From DASQPR01 sp963797675 (GTDB lineage: Bacteria > Actinomycetota > Actinomycetes > Mycobacteriales > Micromonosporaceae), in assembly GCA_963797675.1 (NCBI GenBank), contig CAWCQQ010000021.1, positions 135,184 through 199,183 on the forward strand: a DNA stretch of 64,000 bases, read 5' to 3'. The notes below the pieces were generated by a model. It saw nothing but the letters and a program-made list of their open reading frames with translations, was not told where the DNA came from and ran no database searches. The translations under genes were made by a program, and so were the position numbers. Shown here one piece after another: positions 8,983 to 20,400 of this stretch (position 1 is the first letter of the stretch; each line of letters opens with the position of its first letter).

Positions 8983-11900
8983 ATGCAGGAAGGCCGGTGG
9001 ACCACGATCACGCCGTCGCAGTTTGCGCATGAGCGCGAGGCGCTGGCGTACGTGCAGCAGCTGCTGCCGGACACCGAGCCGTACCGGGCCTGGTCGAACT
9101 TCACGTTCACCGCGCAGACCGGCCATCCGTACGAGGTCGACCTGCTTGTCGCCGCGCCGAGCGGCCTGTACCTCATCGAGATCAAAAGCCTGAACGGGCG
9201 GCTCGTCTCTAGCGGCTCCAACTGGATCCAGCACGGTCCCAGCACCACTCACACCTTCGACAACCCGTTGCACCTGGCCGATGCCAAGGCGAAGAAGCTC
9301 AAGTCGTTGCTGCAGGTGGCGGCCTCGCGGCGGCGGGGACTGCCGGTGCGGATCCCGTTCGTGCAGGCGGCGGTGTTTCTGTCGAAGCCAGGCTTGCAGG
9401 TGGAGCTTTCCGAGCATCACCTGCACGGGGTCTACGGGCCGGAGCCGGTGGGCACCAGCCGGCCGAACCGGCTGCCGACGATCGGCTCGCTGCTGCAACG
9501 TCCGCCACAGGATGAGCGTCAGCGGCTCACCGCCGAGACGTCCCGAGCGTTGCCCGATCTGCTGGCCGAGGTCGGCATCGCCCGCAGTCGGCGGCATTAC
9601 CAGGTCGGGTCGTGGGAGCTGGAGACTCGCCCGTTCGATGTGGGCCCGACCTGGCAGGATCATCTGGCCAAGCACCGGGACCTAGAGCGGGAGCGCCGCC
9701 GGGTGCGCATCTACCTGGTCGAGCGCAACGCGGTGCAGGCCGAGCGGGCCAGCATCGAGCGCGCGGCCAAGCGGGAGATGCTGGTGCTGCACGGCATCAA
9801 CCACCCCGGCATCGTCCAGGTCGATTCGATGGAGTCGCACGAGGCCGGCCCGGCGTTGATCTTCCGGTACGACCCACGGGCGATGCGGCTTGACCATTAC
9901 ATGGCACAGTTCGATGATCGTCTGGACGCGCCCGCCCGGCTTGCCATGATCCGCCAGTTGGCGGAGACGGTGGCGTACGCGCATGGCCGTCGGCTTCATC
10001 ATCGGGCGCTGTCCGCCCGCAGCGTTCTGGTCAACCCAGGCCGGAAGCGGCCGGGCGGCACCGACGAGGAGGCATGGCTGCTTCCGCAGTTGCAGATCAG
10101 CGACTGGCAGGTGGCCACCCGTGGGGCGGACTCCGCCGTCGGCAGCGACGGCAGTGGGGGTTCGTGGGCGTTGTCGTCGCACGCGGCGTCGCATCTGGAA
10201 CGGTCGGCGGAGGCGTACCTTGCTCCCGAGATGACCGCGCCCCGCCCGGACCCGGTGGCAATGGATGTCTTCGGCTTGGGCGCTCTGGCCTACCTGATCC
10301 TCACCGGGCAACCGCCGGCTTCGAAGCGGCCCGAGCTGCTGGCCCGCCTCGCTCGGGACAACGGGCTGCGGGTGGCATCGGTGGCCGACTCGGTGTCGGA
10401 GTTCGCGGACGAATTAGTGCAGGCGGCGACCGCCCCGGTGCCGGCGCAGCGGCTGACCACGGTCGCCGAGTTCGTGGAGATGATCGAGGTCATCGAGGAT
10501 GAGCTGACCGCCCCACCTGCGCCGCTCTCGGTGCATCCGGCGGACGAGCCGGAGCCGACGGATCCGCTCGAGGCCCGTCCCGGCGACCGGGTCGGCGAGT
10601 GGGTCGTCCGGAAACGCCTGGGTACCGGTTCGACATGCCGGGCCTTCCTCGCAGACAACGAGCGGACCGGCCGAGCCGAGGTGTTGAAGGTCGGCCTGTC
10701 CGACGAGAGGGACAACCGGCTCCGCCACGAGGCACGGGTGCTCGGACCGTTGACGGACTCCCGGGTGATCCGGCTGGCCCGTCCGGAGCCGGTGCGGATC
10801 GCGAACCGGACGATAGTGGTGTTGGAGCACGCCGGTGACTTCACGCTGGCCCGCAAGCTCCGCGACGACGGTCGGCTCACCGTCGACGAGTTGGAGACCT
10901 ACAGCGACTACCTGTTCGGAGCTCTCGACTATCTGGAGGGCGAGGGCGTCTACCACCGCGACATCAAGCCCGACAACATCGCGATCCGGATCCGCCCCAA
11001 CCGCACCCGGCAGCTGGTGCTGTTCGATTTCTCCCTGGCCGGTGTGTCGGTCAAGGAGATCACTGCAGGAACGCCGCGCTATCTCGATCCGTTCCTGGGC
11101 AGCGTGAACCGTCCCGTCTACGACAAGCACGCCGAGTGGTACGCCTTGGCGGTCACCCTGCACGAGATGGCCTCCGGTGAGCTGCCGGACTGGGAGGACG
11201 GCGCCATCCTGCCGGAGTTCTCCGACGGACCACCGGTACTCGCCGCCGAGGCGTTCGACCCGGCGATTCGCGACGGACTGGTCGACTTCTTCCATCTCTC
11301 GCTGCACCGCGACAGCCGGGCCCGGTTCGCTTCGCTCAAGGACATGCGTGACGCTTGGCAACAGGTTTTCCGGCGCTCCGATGCCAGCGCACCGGTCGGC
11401 ACCGACCATCCGGAGCCCCAGGAGGAACCGGATGCCGAGGGTGCCGAGGCCGCCCGCGACGAGGCCGCGGCCAAGGCGACCCGGGCCACTGCGCTGGAGG
11501 CGGCCGGGCTGACACCCCGAGCGGTCTCCGCCGCCCATCGGTTGGATGCCGCCACCGTCGGTGACCTGCTCACCGTGGCGAACAAGCTTGCACACCTGCC
11601 CGGCCTTGGCGCGAAGACCCGCCAGGAGTTGCAGCGCCGGGTCAAGGAGTGGCGGGCGCGGCTCGGCGAGCGGGAAACCCTGCCCACCTCGCCGAACGCA
11701 CGCCGGACCGCCACCGTCGAGGCAGCCACCGAGACGACTGGCGGCTCCACCGACGCCGAGCTGGTCCGGGTCGGCCTGGACGCCATAGCTACGCTGCTGA
11801 TCCCAGCCAAGAACGGCCGCAACGTCACCGAGGTCGAGGGCACCCGGATATTGCTACGCCTGCCCGACGACACCGGCGCGCTGCCCGGCCTGACACCGTG

Positions 11901-13377
11901 GCCGCAGCAGCCCCAGGTCGCCGCCGCCCTGGGCGTCACCCCGGGCCGGGTGGCGCAGATCCTCGGCAAACAGCGCAAACGCTGGAACGACCTGCCGGTG
12001 GTGTCGAGTGTGCGCGCCGAGCTGATCGAGCTGCTGCGCGACGGCGGCCGAGTGATGGGTGTCGACGAACTGGCCACCGCTCTGCTCACCAGCCGCGGGT
12101 CGATGCGCACCGGTGACGATCTGCGGCGCACCGTAGCGCTCGCCGCGGTACGCGCTGCCGTTGAGATCGACGCGCTCGCCGACGAGCCGCGGCTGCTGCT
12201 GAGACGCCACAGTGACCGGCTACTGGTGGCGTTGGAGGCGGCCGAGGACGACGCCCCCGACACTCCTGCCGCCCCTGCCCTGCTCGACTATGCCGACGCG
12301 CTGGGCAAGGCTGCCGACCGGCTGGCCGGCAACGAGGTACTGCCCAGTGCCGCCACTGTGTTGCGTACCCTCGCCGCGGTGACCGCGCCGGGCGGCGCCG
12401 CCGACGCCATCGACGAACGTCGGCGGGTTGTGCTCGCTGCGGTGGCCTCGGAGAACGCCGCTGCGACCGCCCGCTTGGAGATCTATCCGCGTGACCTCGA
12501 CCCGGTGCGGGCACTGCGCCTGGCGCAGGCCGGCGTACTGCCCCCAGCCGGGCCGCCCGGCCAGTCACGCGGCCTCACCCCGGCGCAGATCGCCGACCGG
12601 GTCGCGGCCCGCTTCCCGGACCTCGCCCCGCTACCCGGCCACCCCCGCCTCGACCGCCTGCTGACCGAGGCCGGGTTCGAGCTGATTTGGAACCGGGACT
12701 ACTACGCGGCCCCGGCACGGACCGCCGCATCCTCGTCGATGACCATCGTGCGGCGCCGGTCGTCGACGTCGACGGCACCCACCCGGTGGACTGCCGACTC
12801 CCCGGTTCTCGCCTCGGCGCTGCGCGCCGAGGAACGCTTGACCGGTGCGGCCTCGGCCGGAGGATTCCGGGCTTTGACCGTACGTTTGTCGCGGTACACC
12901 CTGGCCCGCGAGGAACTCGTCCGCCGCTTCTCGGCCCGGCCGGTCAACGTGGCCTCCCGCTTCCTTACCCACCTGCACGGGCTGGTTGATGCTCGCCCGA
13001 AACCGACGTGGGAGACGGTGCTCGGTGCCGACATCGCTGAACCCGGTTCCCGCCCGGCGATCAAACTGGGTGAGTACGTCGACGAGGCGTGGTCGCTGGC
13101 CGCCCCCGCATTGCTGACGGAGCTCGCGGCAAGCAGCGGCCCGATCCTGCTGCACGACGCGGCCGTGTTGGCGCGTTACCGGGCGATGGAGCGACTGTAC
13201 GAATTGGCAGACGCAGCCCGCGCAGGGAACGGCGACGTGTGGCTGCTCTGCCCGATGGACGACCCGGACCTGCTGCCCAAGTTGGACGGCACCGTGGTGC
13301 GGGTCGGCGACAACGAGTGGATCGCTCTGCCCGACGCCTGGGTGGAGAATACGCACCGTAGCGCTTCCGTCGCCTGA
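8983..13377 (+). CDS. pglW: BREX type 2 serine/threonine kinase PglW
   Basis: The signature kinase of the Pgl (phage growth limitation, BREX type 2) system, 1,464 residues and uninterrupted. Residues about 1-170 form a NERD nuclease-related domain (EVDLLVAAPSGLYLIEIKSL). A first kinase-like domain follows (about 245-500) whose catalytic loop reads HHRALSARSVLV, with Ala for the catalytic Asp, so it is probably inactive, though an APE motif (YLAPEM) remains. The second kinase domain (about 535-800) has the nucleotide loop LGTGSTCRAF, the Lys in VLKVG, HRDIKPDNI and DFS in place of DFG. Beyond lie a helix-hairpin-helix region (LPGLGAKTRQEL) and a helix-turn-helix (QVAAALGVTPGRVAQIL). AGGA precedes the ATG. 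In Streptomyces, PglW autophosphorylates and is needed for phage resistance. Confidence 0.93.
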   Translation: MQEGRWTTITPSQFAHEREALAYVQQLLPDTEPYRAWSNFTFTAQTGHPYEVDLLVAAPSGLYLIEIKSLNGRLVSSGSNWIQHGPSTTHTFDNPLHLADAKAKKLKSLLQVAASRRRGLPVRIPFVQAAVFLSKPGLQVELSEHHLHGVYGPEPVGTSRPNRLPTIGSLLQRPPQDERQRLTAETSRALPDLLAEVGIARSRRHYQVGSWELETRPFDVGPTWQDHLAKHRDLERERRRVRIYLVERNAVQAERASIERAAKREMLVLHGINHPGIVQVDSMESHEAGPALIFRYDPRAMRLDHYMAQFDDRLDAPARLAMIRQLAETVAYAHGRRLHHRALSARSVLVNPGRKRPGGTDEEAWLLPQLQISDWQVATRGADSAVGSDGSGGSWALSSHAASHLERSAEAYLAPEMTAPRPDPVAMDVFGLGALAYLILTGQPPASKRPELLARLARDNGLRVASVADSVSEFADELVQAATAPVPAQRLTTVAEFVEMIEVIEDELTAPPAPLSVHPADEPEPTDPLEARPGDRVGEWVVRKRLGTGSTCRAFLADNERTGRAEVLKVGLSDERDNRLRHEARVLGPLTDSRVIRLARPEPVRIANRTIVVLEHAGDFTLARKLRDDGRLTVDELETYSDYLFGALDYLEGEGVYHRDIKPDNIAIRIRPNRTRQLVLFDFSLAGVSVKEITAGTPRYLDPFLGSVNRPVYDKHAEWYALAVTLHEMASGELPDWEDGAILPEFSDGPPVLAAEAFDPAIRDGLVDFFHLSLHRDSRARFASLKDMRDAWQQVFRRSDASAPVGTDHPEPQEEPDAEGAEAARDEAAAKATRATALEAAGLTPRAVSAAHRLDAATVGDLLTVANKLAHLPGLGAKTRQELQRRVKEWRARLGERETLPTSPNARRTATVEAATETTGGSTDAELVRVGLDAIATLLIPAKNGRNVTEVEGTRILLRLPDDTGALPGLTPWPQQPQVAAALGVTPGRVAQILGKQRKRWNDLPVVSSVRAELIELLRDGGRVMGVDELATALLTSRGSMRTGDDLRRTVALAAVRAAVEIDALADEPRLLLRRHSDRLLVALEAAEDDAPDTPAAPALLDYADALGKAADRLAGNEVLPSAATVLRTLAAVTAPGGAADAIDERRRVVLAAVASENAAATARLEIYPRDLDPVRALRLAQAGVLPPAGPPGQSRGLTPAQIADRVAARFPDLAPLPGHPRLDRLLTEAGFELIWNRDYYAAPARTAASSSMTIVRRRSSTSTAPTRWTADSPVLASALRAEERLTGAASAGGFRALTVRLSRYTLAREELVRRFSARPVNVASRFLTHLHGLVDARPKPTWETVLGADIAEPGSRPAIKLGEYVDEAWSLAAPALLTELAASSGPILLHDAAVLARYRAMERLYELADAARAGNGDVWLLCPMDDPDLLPKLDGTVVRVGDNEWIALPDAWVENTHRSASVA

Positions 13378-13394
13378 CTGGGCAGGATGGCCGG

Positions 13395-13685
13395 ATGTCG
13401 CTCATCGCAGGAGCTGTCGACGTCGATACGGTCATGGCAAGGCTGAGTTCGATACGGCGGGTGTTCTACTCAGAAGCCGGCTTCCAGCATGCCTTCGCCT
13501 GGGTGCTGCACGAGGTCGAACCATCGCTCAACATCCGCTTGGAGGTTCTGCAGGACAAGCGCGAGTACGTCGATTATTCGATGGCCTGGCGCGCCTACGC
13601 CAAGCTCCCCGGATCGGCAGGGGACTTCCGTCAGCTCACCTTGGTTGTTGAGCAATCGGCTCAGGGCGCGACCCGCCACCAGTGA
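13395..13685 (+). pseudogene. truncated nuclease-like hypothetical gene between pglW and pglX
   Basis: The first 60 residues (VMARLSSIRRVFYSEAGFQ, then HAFAWVLHEVEPSLNIRLE) match the beginning of a widespread hypothetical family that I associate with restriction-endonuclease-like folds. After about residue 60 the expected catalytic core is missing, and an unrelated tail (FRQLTLVVEQSAQGATRHQ) runs to the stop. A full relative would be over twice as long. It follows pglW by 17 bases on the same strand, so it was probably part of the transcript. The family assignment is from memory of the N-terminal pattern only. Confidence 0.45.
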
Positions 13686-13727
13686 TTCCCGATCGCCCGA
13701 CAACGCTCACCACGCCGTGGCGGCATC

Positions 13728-13758
13728 TTTCGGCGAACGGTAAACATCTCGGCCGAAA
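13728..13758. promoter_or_regulatory. 7-bp inverted repeat upstream of pglX
   Basis: TTTCGGC at 13728-13734 is repeated inverted as GCCGAAA at 13752-13758, about 40 bases before the GTG of pglX. It could be an operator or a weak attenuator between the pglW and pglX transcripts. There is no T run, so a terminator is less likely. Confidence 0.25.
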
Positions 13759-13799
13759 ATTCCCTCCCGGCTGTCCAGTGCGGCCGGTAAAGTCATCGG

Positions 13800-16700
13800 G
13801 TGATCGACCGCAAACTGCTCTTGAGTGATCTGCAGAAGCAGGTCAAGACCCTAGAAAAAGACCTGCGAGAGCAGGCCGAGTCGGTCGAGGAGGTGCGCCT
13901 GAAGCTGCGCGGCGAGTACGACCGCGCCTTCAAGGTCGGGCGCACTGCCAGCACCTGGGTCGTCTGGCGGGACGAGCGGGTCACCCAAGCCGCGGTGGCG
14001 TGGGCACTCGGCACCGTCTTCGTCCGCTTCTGCGAGGACAACGGGCTGCTGCCGGACCCGTTCCTGACCGGGCCAGGCGACCGGCTGGTGCTGGCCGAGG
14101 AGGCGGAGGCGCAGTATTTCCGCGACGAGCCAGACAAGACACTGCGCGACTGGCTGCATCAGGGTTTCGAGGCGATCGGCGGCACCCAGGCCGGCAAGTC
14201 GCTCTTCGACAGGCGGCACAACCCGCTCTACCAGATCCCGCTGTCGCACGACGCGGCCAAGGGGTTGATCGGTTTCTGGCGTCGCCGCGGCGAGCAGGGC
14301 GGCCTGGTGCACAGACTTCCGCGACGAACTGTGGGACACCCGGTTCCTGGGCGACCTCTATCAGGACCTGTCCGAGTACGCCCAGAAGACGTACGCCCTG
14401 CTGCAGACGCCGGAGTTCGTCGAGGAGTTCATCCTCGACCTGACACTTGACCCCGGCGATCGACGAGTTCGGCCACGACCGAGATCAAGATGATCGACCC
14501 GACCTGCGGGTCGGGCCACTTCCTGCTCGGCGCGTTCGACCGGTTGCTCGAAGCAGTGGGAGCGAGCACGCCGCCCAACCGGGACGTCCACGAGCGGGTC
14601 GGGCTCGCGCTGGACTCAGTGCACGGCGTCGACATCAACCCGTTCGCCGTGGCGATCGCCCGCTTCCGGCTCCTGGTAGCTGCACTGCGTGCCTGCGGTA
14701 TCAGAGTCGCTCGACTGATTCCCATGGATATGTTTTTCCGCATGCATCTCGCGGTCGGTGATTCCCTGCATTAACGAGTCGGCACCTGGCCTCTTTGCTG
14801 AGGTTGATGGCTGGCCGCGTTTAGTTACGCGACGGAAGACCTCGATGAGCATCCGGCGACATCCTGCGGGAGGGCAGATACCACGTGGTGGTCGGAAACC
14901 CGCCGTACATCACAGTCAAGGACAAGAGCTTAAACGAGGCCTACCGAGACTTCATACGCCACTTGTGCGGGAAAGTACGCGCTGTCAGTGCCATTCGCGG
15001 AGCGTTTCTTCCGATTGCGCGGTAAGGCGGATGGCGACCGGATGCTGGCTACGTTGGACAGATCACCGCGAACTCGTTATGAAGCGAGAGTTCGGTAAGA
15101 AGCTCGATAGAGAACTTCTTCCCGACGGTCGACCTTCAGCCGATCGTCGAATGTCCGGCGCATACATCCCGGGCCATGGCACCCCGACCGTATCTGTTGG
15201 TCGGAACGACGCCGCGCCCGCGAGACGTGACTGTTCGAACGGTACTTGGTATTCGCGGAGAGCCTGAGGCAGCCCGAAGAGCCGAGTCAAGGGCTTGTAT
15301 GGCGTGCAATCGTTGAGCAGATCGACAAGCCAGGGCTCCGAGACCGAATGGGTCAGCGTCGAAGATCTGCCCCGTGCGACGACTTGCCAGCCATCCCTGG
15401 ACCTGACCGGCGGCGGCGCGGCGGCGTTCTAGAGGCGTCAGTTCGAGCAAGGCTCGACGTCTCGATCAGGCGCTACGCAGTGGGTTTCGCTGGGATTACT
15501 CGGCTCTGACGATGCGATGGTAGCGCCCGATCGCAGCCCTCAACCGCCTGTGGCGGCTCGAGTTGAATGTCACCAAACGCTTCGTTGTCGGGCGACGAGG
15601 TGCAGAGATTGGTGCTCTGCCGATGGTGGCCACGGCATTCTACCCCTACGACAATGATGCGATGGGTGCCCGTGCCAGCGCCCGCCGGGCACCTAAAGCG
15701 CATGTGGCGAACGCAGAACCGACTTGTATGGCAGAGCTACTTTTGATGGCAGGACCTGCTCAAGCGCCGGAATGGCTCTGGTACTCATGGCATCAATTAC
15801 CGAAGCGATTAGGTGCCAGCTGTCGATCACGTTCGCCTTTGCTGAGTTGCGACGCACAACCATTTCGTGCTGGATCGCGGCGGGAAGGTCTTCAAGCAGA
15901 CGGCGCCGGTGATCAAGTTGCCGGAGGGGGCGACGAGGACGATCACCTGGCGCTGCTTGGCGTGCTCAACAGCTCGACCGCGTGCTTCTGGCTCAAGCAG
16001 GTCAGCCACGACAAAGGGGACGGCGGGAACGGGCGGTGGCATCAGCTACCGAGTCATGGGAGCACATTCTACGAGTTCACTGGCACCAAGTTGCAGGAGT
16101 TTCCGCTTGCCTGCGACTGTACCCGCTTCGGCTTGGGCCGCGAGATGGACGGCCTGGCGCAGCGACTCGCTGCGGTGACCCCGCGGCGGTCGCGGCCTCT
16201 GGCGTGCCGACGCGGGAGCGGCTGGAGCCGCTGCGCGACGAGTGGCACTCGGTCCGGGCGCGGATGATCGCGTTGCAGGAGGAGTTGGACTGGCAGGTCT
16301 ACTCGCTCTACGGGCTGCTCGACGACGACCTGACTCCCCGCCGATCGGTGCCGGAGTTGAGACTCGGGGAGCGGGCGTTCGAGATCGTGCTGGCCGCAAG
16401 ATGGCGCGGGTGAGGCTGGAGACGCAGTGGTTCGCGCGGCACGGGTCGACGCCGATCACCGAGATGCCGGCGCACTGGCCGGACGGAGTACCGGGCGGTG
16501 GTGGAGCAGCGGATCGCGGTCATCGAGTCGGCAACCGCAACATCGGGCTGATCGAGCGGCCGGAGTGCAAGCGCCGCTGGGCGACCGAGGCTGGGACGCG
16601 ATGCAGGCAGGCGGCGCTGCGGGACTGGCTGCTGGACCGGTGCGAGGCGCGGGAGCTGTGGTTCCACCACGTCGATGGGCTGGCAGCAGCCGCGGCCGCT

Positions 16701-17415
16701 GACGGTCGCGCAGCTCGCCGACGGGCTGCGACGCGATGAGGACGTACTGTCGGTGGCTGGTCTCTATGCGGCCGGACGTCAGGATCTCGGCAAGCGTGAT
16801 CGCGGAGCTGGTCGCCGACGAGCACGTGCCGTACCTGGCGGCGTTGCGCTACAAGCGACCGGGCTGCGCAAGCGCGGCAGACTGGGAGCACTGTGGGACC
16901 TGCAGCGGCAGGAGGACCGCCGGACGAGGCGGCCAAGCGGAGTTCCGGAAAAGATCCCGGTGCCGCCGAAGTACGCCGTCGGCGGACTTCCTCAAGACCA
17001 GCTACTGGCGCCATCGCGGCAAGCTCGACGTGCCCAAGGAGCGGTTCATCTCCTACCCGGGGGCCGGGCGCGGACGGCGACTCGTCGCTGCTGCTCGGCT
17101 GGGCTGGCTGGGATCACCGGGAGCAGGCGCAGGCCCTGGCCACCCTGATCGTAGGACCGCGCAGCACGAGGACGGCTGGGCCGCCGACCGGCTCACGCCG
17201 CTGCTGGCCGGGCTGCGGGAGGTCATGCCGTGGGTGCGGCAGTGGCACGGCGAGTTCGATCCGGCCTGGGGCGAGTCCCCGGCTGACACCGACATCGGTT
17301 TCCTGTCCGAGACTGCCGGGCGGTTGAATCTGACCGACGAGACGCTGACCTCGTGGCGCCCGCCGAAAAGCGACCCGCGGGCGCCGGGCGAAGGCATAAG
17401 GCCGGAGTCGGGTAG
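13800..17415 (+). CDS. pglX: BREX type 2 adenine-specific DNA methyltransferase PglX, many frameshifts
   Basis: The modification enzyme of the Pgl/BREX system, expected to methylate adenine N6 in the host genome. The N-terminus (DRKLLLSDLQKQVKTLEKDL, with WVLGTVFVRFCEDN-like AWALGTVFVRFCEDNGLLPD further on) matches PglX. The SAM-binding motif PTCGSGHFLLGAF is at 14,499-14,537 and the catalytic NPPY at 14,897-14,908; then come GAYIPGHGTPTV, GLVWRAIVEQ, ALLGVLNSSTACFWLKQ and the C-terminal LKTSYWRHRGKLDVPKERFI and DRLTPLLAGLREVMPWV. The total of about 1,200 residues is the family size, but at least ten frame changes split it. The stop TAG at 17,413-17,415 is deduced from the frame that keeps the C-terminus. 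Confidence 0.85.
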
Positions 17416-17491
17416 AAGGACGATGAGATCATGTGGCCGGGCACCGCCGGAGGGTCGCACCACGCTAGGTGATAGAGATACGGTAAGCGGC

Positions 17492-20400
17492 ATGTCACAA
17501 CCCAGCGTCATGCCGCTGCTCCGTGAGGTCATCGAGATCCCGGAGCGCACCAGCACCAGCGACTTCGTGCTCCACCTCGCCGAAGCGTCGCCGACGCCGA
17601 TGCGACCCTCAAGGAGTACGTGGTCACCGAGCGGCTGCTGGGCAACTTCGACGAGGCGCTGGGGCTGATCCGCTCCGCGGTCGAAGGACACGCGCTCCAA
17701 GGCCGCCTATCTGCACGGCTCGTTCGGTTCCGGCAAGTCGCACTTCATGGCGGTGCTGCACGCGCTGCTGCGCGGCGAGCAGGCGGCCCGCGGCCGCGAC
17801 GGAGTTCGCTCCGCTGCTGGCGAAGCACAGCGTGTGGCTCGACGGGCGGCGGTTCCTGCTGGTGCCGTACCACCTGCTGGACGCCCGTTCGCTGGAGCAG
17901 CGGGTGCTCGGCGGCTACGTCGACCGGGTGCGCGGCGCTGCACCCGGAGGCGCCCATCCCGGCCGTGCACCGCACCGACGCGCTGCTGGAACAGGCCGCT
18001 GACTGCGGGGCGGATCGGTGACCCGCAGTTCATCGACGGACTGCCGCGGCGGCGACGTCGAAGACGAGTGGGGCGAGAGCGAGCCAAGTGCTGGACCGCG
18101 TGAGCGGCTGGACCAGGCGTTCGCCGGGGCGTACTCCGACAGTTTGCGCCGCAAGCTGGTCAACGATCTCGCTGACGAGCTGGAACAAGGGCTTCTTCAG
18201 CAACGCCCGAGAGGACGCCGAGGCGTTCATCTCGTCTGGACCGCGGCCTGACCGAGATCAGCCGGCACGCCAAGGAACTCGGGTACGACGGGCTGATCCT
18301 CTTCCTGGACGAGCTGATCCTGTGGCTGGCGAACTCGATCGGCGACCAGCAGTTCGTCTCTCGGGAGATCCAGAAGATCACCAACTTCGTCGAGGGTGGC
18401 GACACCCGCCGGCCGATCCCGGTGGTCAGCTTCATCGCCCGGCAGCGCGACCTGCGGGAACTCGTCGGCGAGGAGGTCACCGGGGCCAACGAGCTGAGCT
18501 ATCAGGACACCCTCAACCTGGCGAGCGGCCGGTTCGACACCATCAAGCTGGAGGACCGGAACCTGCCGGAGATCGCCCGCCGGCGGATTCTCAAGCCGCG
18601 CGACGACGAGGCCGCCGACGCGATCTCCCGGGCGTTCGACGCGACCACCAAGGTGCGCCGGGAGGTGTTCGACACCCTGCTCGGCACCGACGCGGCCAGC
18701 GGCGCCGACATCGACGCCTTCCGGTCGACGTACCCGTTCAGCCCCGCCTTCCTCTCCACTCTCGTGCACGTCTCTAGCGCGTTGCAGCGGTCCCGCACCG
18801 CCCTGAAGCTGATGCGCCAGCTGCTCGTCGACCGCCGCGACACGCTGCGCCTCGGCCAGCTAGTGCCGATCGGCGACCTCTACGACGTGATCAGCAGCGG
18901 CGGTGACCAGCCGTTCACCGAGAAGCTCAAGGCCGAGTTCGAGATGGCCCAGAAGCTGTACGCCCTGAAGATGCGCCCGTACCTGCTCGGCCAGTACGGC
19001 CTGACCGACGACGACCTGGACGCGGCCCGCCGCGGCGCGGCCTAGCCACCCGAGCTGACCGGCCGGGTGCGCGCGTTCACCGGCGACGACCGGCTGATCA
19101 AGACGCTGCTGCTGGCCTCGCTGGCGCCCAGCGTGCCGGCGCTGCGCAACCTCACCGCCCGGCGGCTGTCGGCGCTCAACCACGGCAGCATCACCAGCCC
19201 CATCCCCGGCGGCGAAGTCGCGCAGGTGGCCCGAAAACTGGGCGACTGGGCCGGCGAGTTCCCGGAGATCCGGATCAGCGAGGGCGACGATCCGGTTGTC
19301 TCGCTGGAGTTGGTCGGCGTCGACGTGGGTAGCGTGCTGTCCACCGCGAAGCACTACGACAACGACGGTGCCCGTAAGCACATTGTCCAGCGGCTGCTGT
19401 GGCAGCAGTTTGGGGTGCCGTGGACCGACTCCTTCTTCGCCGAAGCCGGTCTTATCTGGCGTGGCAGCCGGCGCACCATCGAGCTGGTCTACGGCAACGT
19501 GCGCGACCCGAACGATATTCGCGACGATTCGTTCCACCCGGACAACCCAGGCAACTGGCGGGTCATCGTCGACTACCCGTTCGACGACGCCAGCCACGGC
19601 CCTGCCGATGATCGGCAGCGGGTGCAGGACCTGTTCAGCCGGATGACCTCCCGCACGGTGTGCTGGATCCCGGCCGCGCTGACTGTGGAACGCCTGAACG
19701 AACTAGGCAAACTTGTGATCATCGACAAGCTGCTCGAAGGCCAGCGTTTCGACAGCCATGCCGAGCACCTGAACCCCGACGATCGGCGCCGTGCCCACGC
19801 CGCCCTCACCAACCAGCGCAGCGCGCTGCTCACCAAGATGCAGAACGTGTTGCGCCAGGCGTACGGCCTGGCGGGCAAGCAGCCGGCGGACGTCCGGCTC
19901 GGGTTCGACGACCATCTGCACTCGCTTACCCGGGTGCTGGAACCGAAGCTCCCGATCGGCGCGGCGTTCGCCGACGCGCTGCGCAGCCTCGGCGACCAGA
20001 TGCTCACCCAGCAGTACCCGGCCCACCCCGACTTCGATCCCGACCGCAAGGGGGACCTGGTCAAGGCGGCCGACGTCAAGATCGTCCTCGACTACGTCCG
20101 CCGGGCCGTCGAATCGTCGGAGGGTCGCGCCGAGGTGGATCGCCCGCACCGGCAGGTCATGCGCCGCATCGCCAACCCGCTGGAACTGGGCACCATGCAC
20201 GAAGCGGCATTCGTCATCGAGGGACGCTGGTCCCAGCACTTCCAGCAGAAGGCCGCCAGCGAGGGCATCCAGGGCGAGATCCGGGTCGGTGAACTGCTGC
20301 GCTGGATCGACGACCCGAATCCGCGCGGGCTCGACCCGATCGTGGCCCAGCTCGTCGTGGCGACCTTCGCGGAGCAGGGCGACCGGGCGTTCTTCCTGCA

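Noticed and set aside
8698..9675. Long minus-strand open frame opposite pglW
   Set aside because: Low-complexity Arg/Pro/Gly shadow of the high-GC pglW gene, without protein-family features; the plus strand is clearly coding.
10414..12263. Further long minus-strand frames (for example 10,414-11,595 and 11,118-12,263)
   Set aside because: Antisense to the intact pglW frame; composition typical of frame shadows in GC-rich DNA.
13800..17415. Type I restriction-modification HsdM/HsdS
   Set aside because: The PTCGSGHF and NPPY motifs could fit HsdM, but the N-terminus, the size and the pglW/Y/Z neighbours identify PglX.
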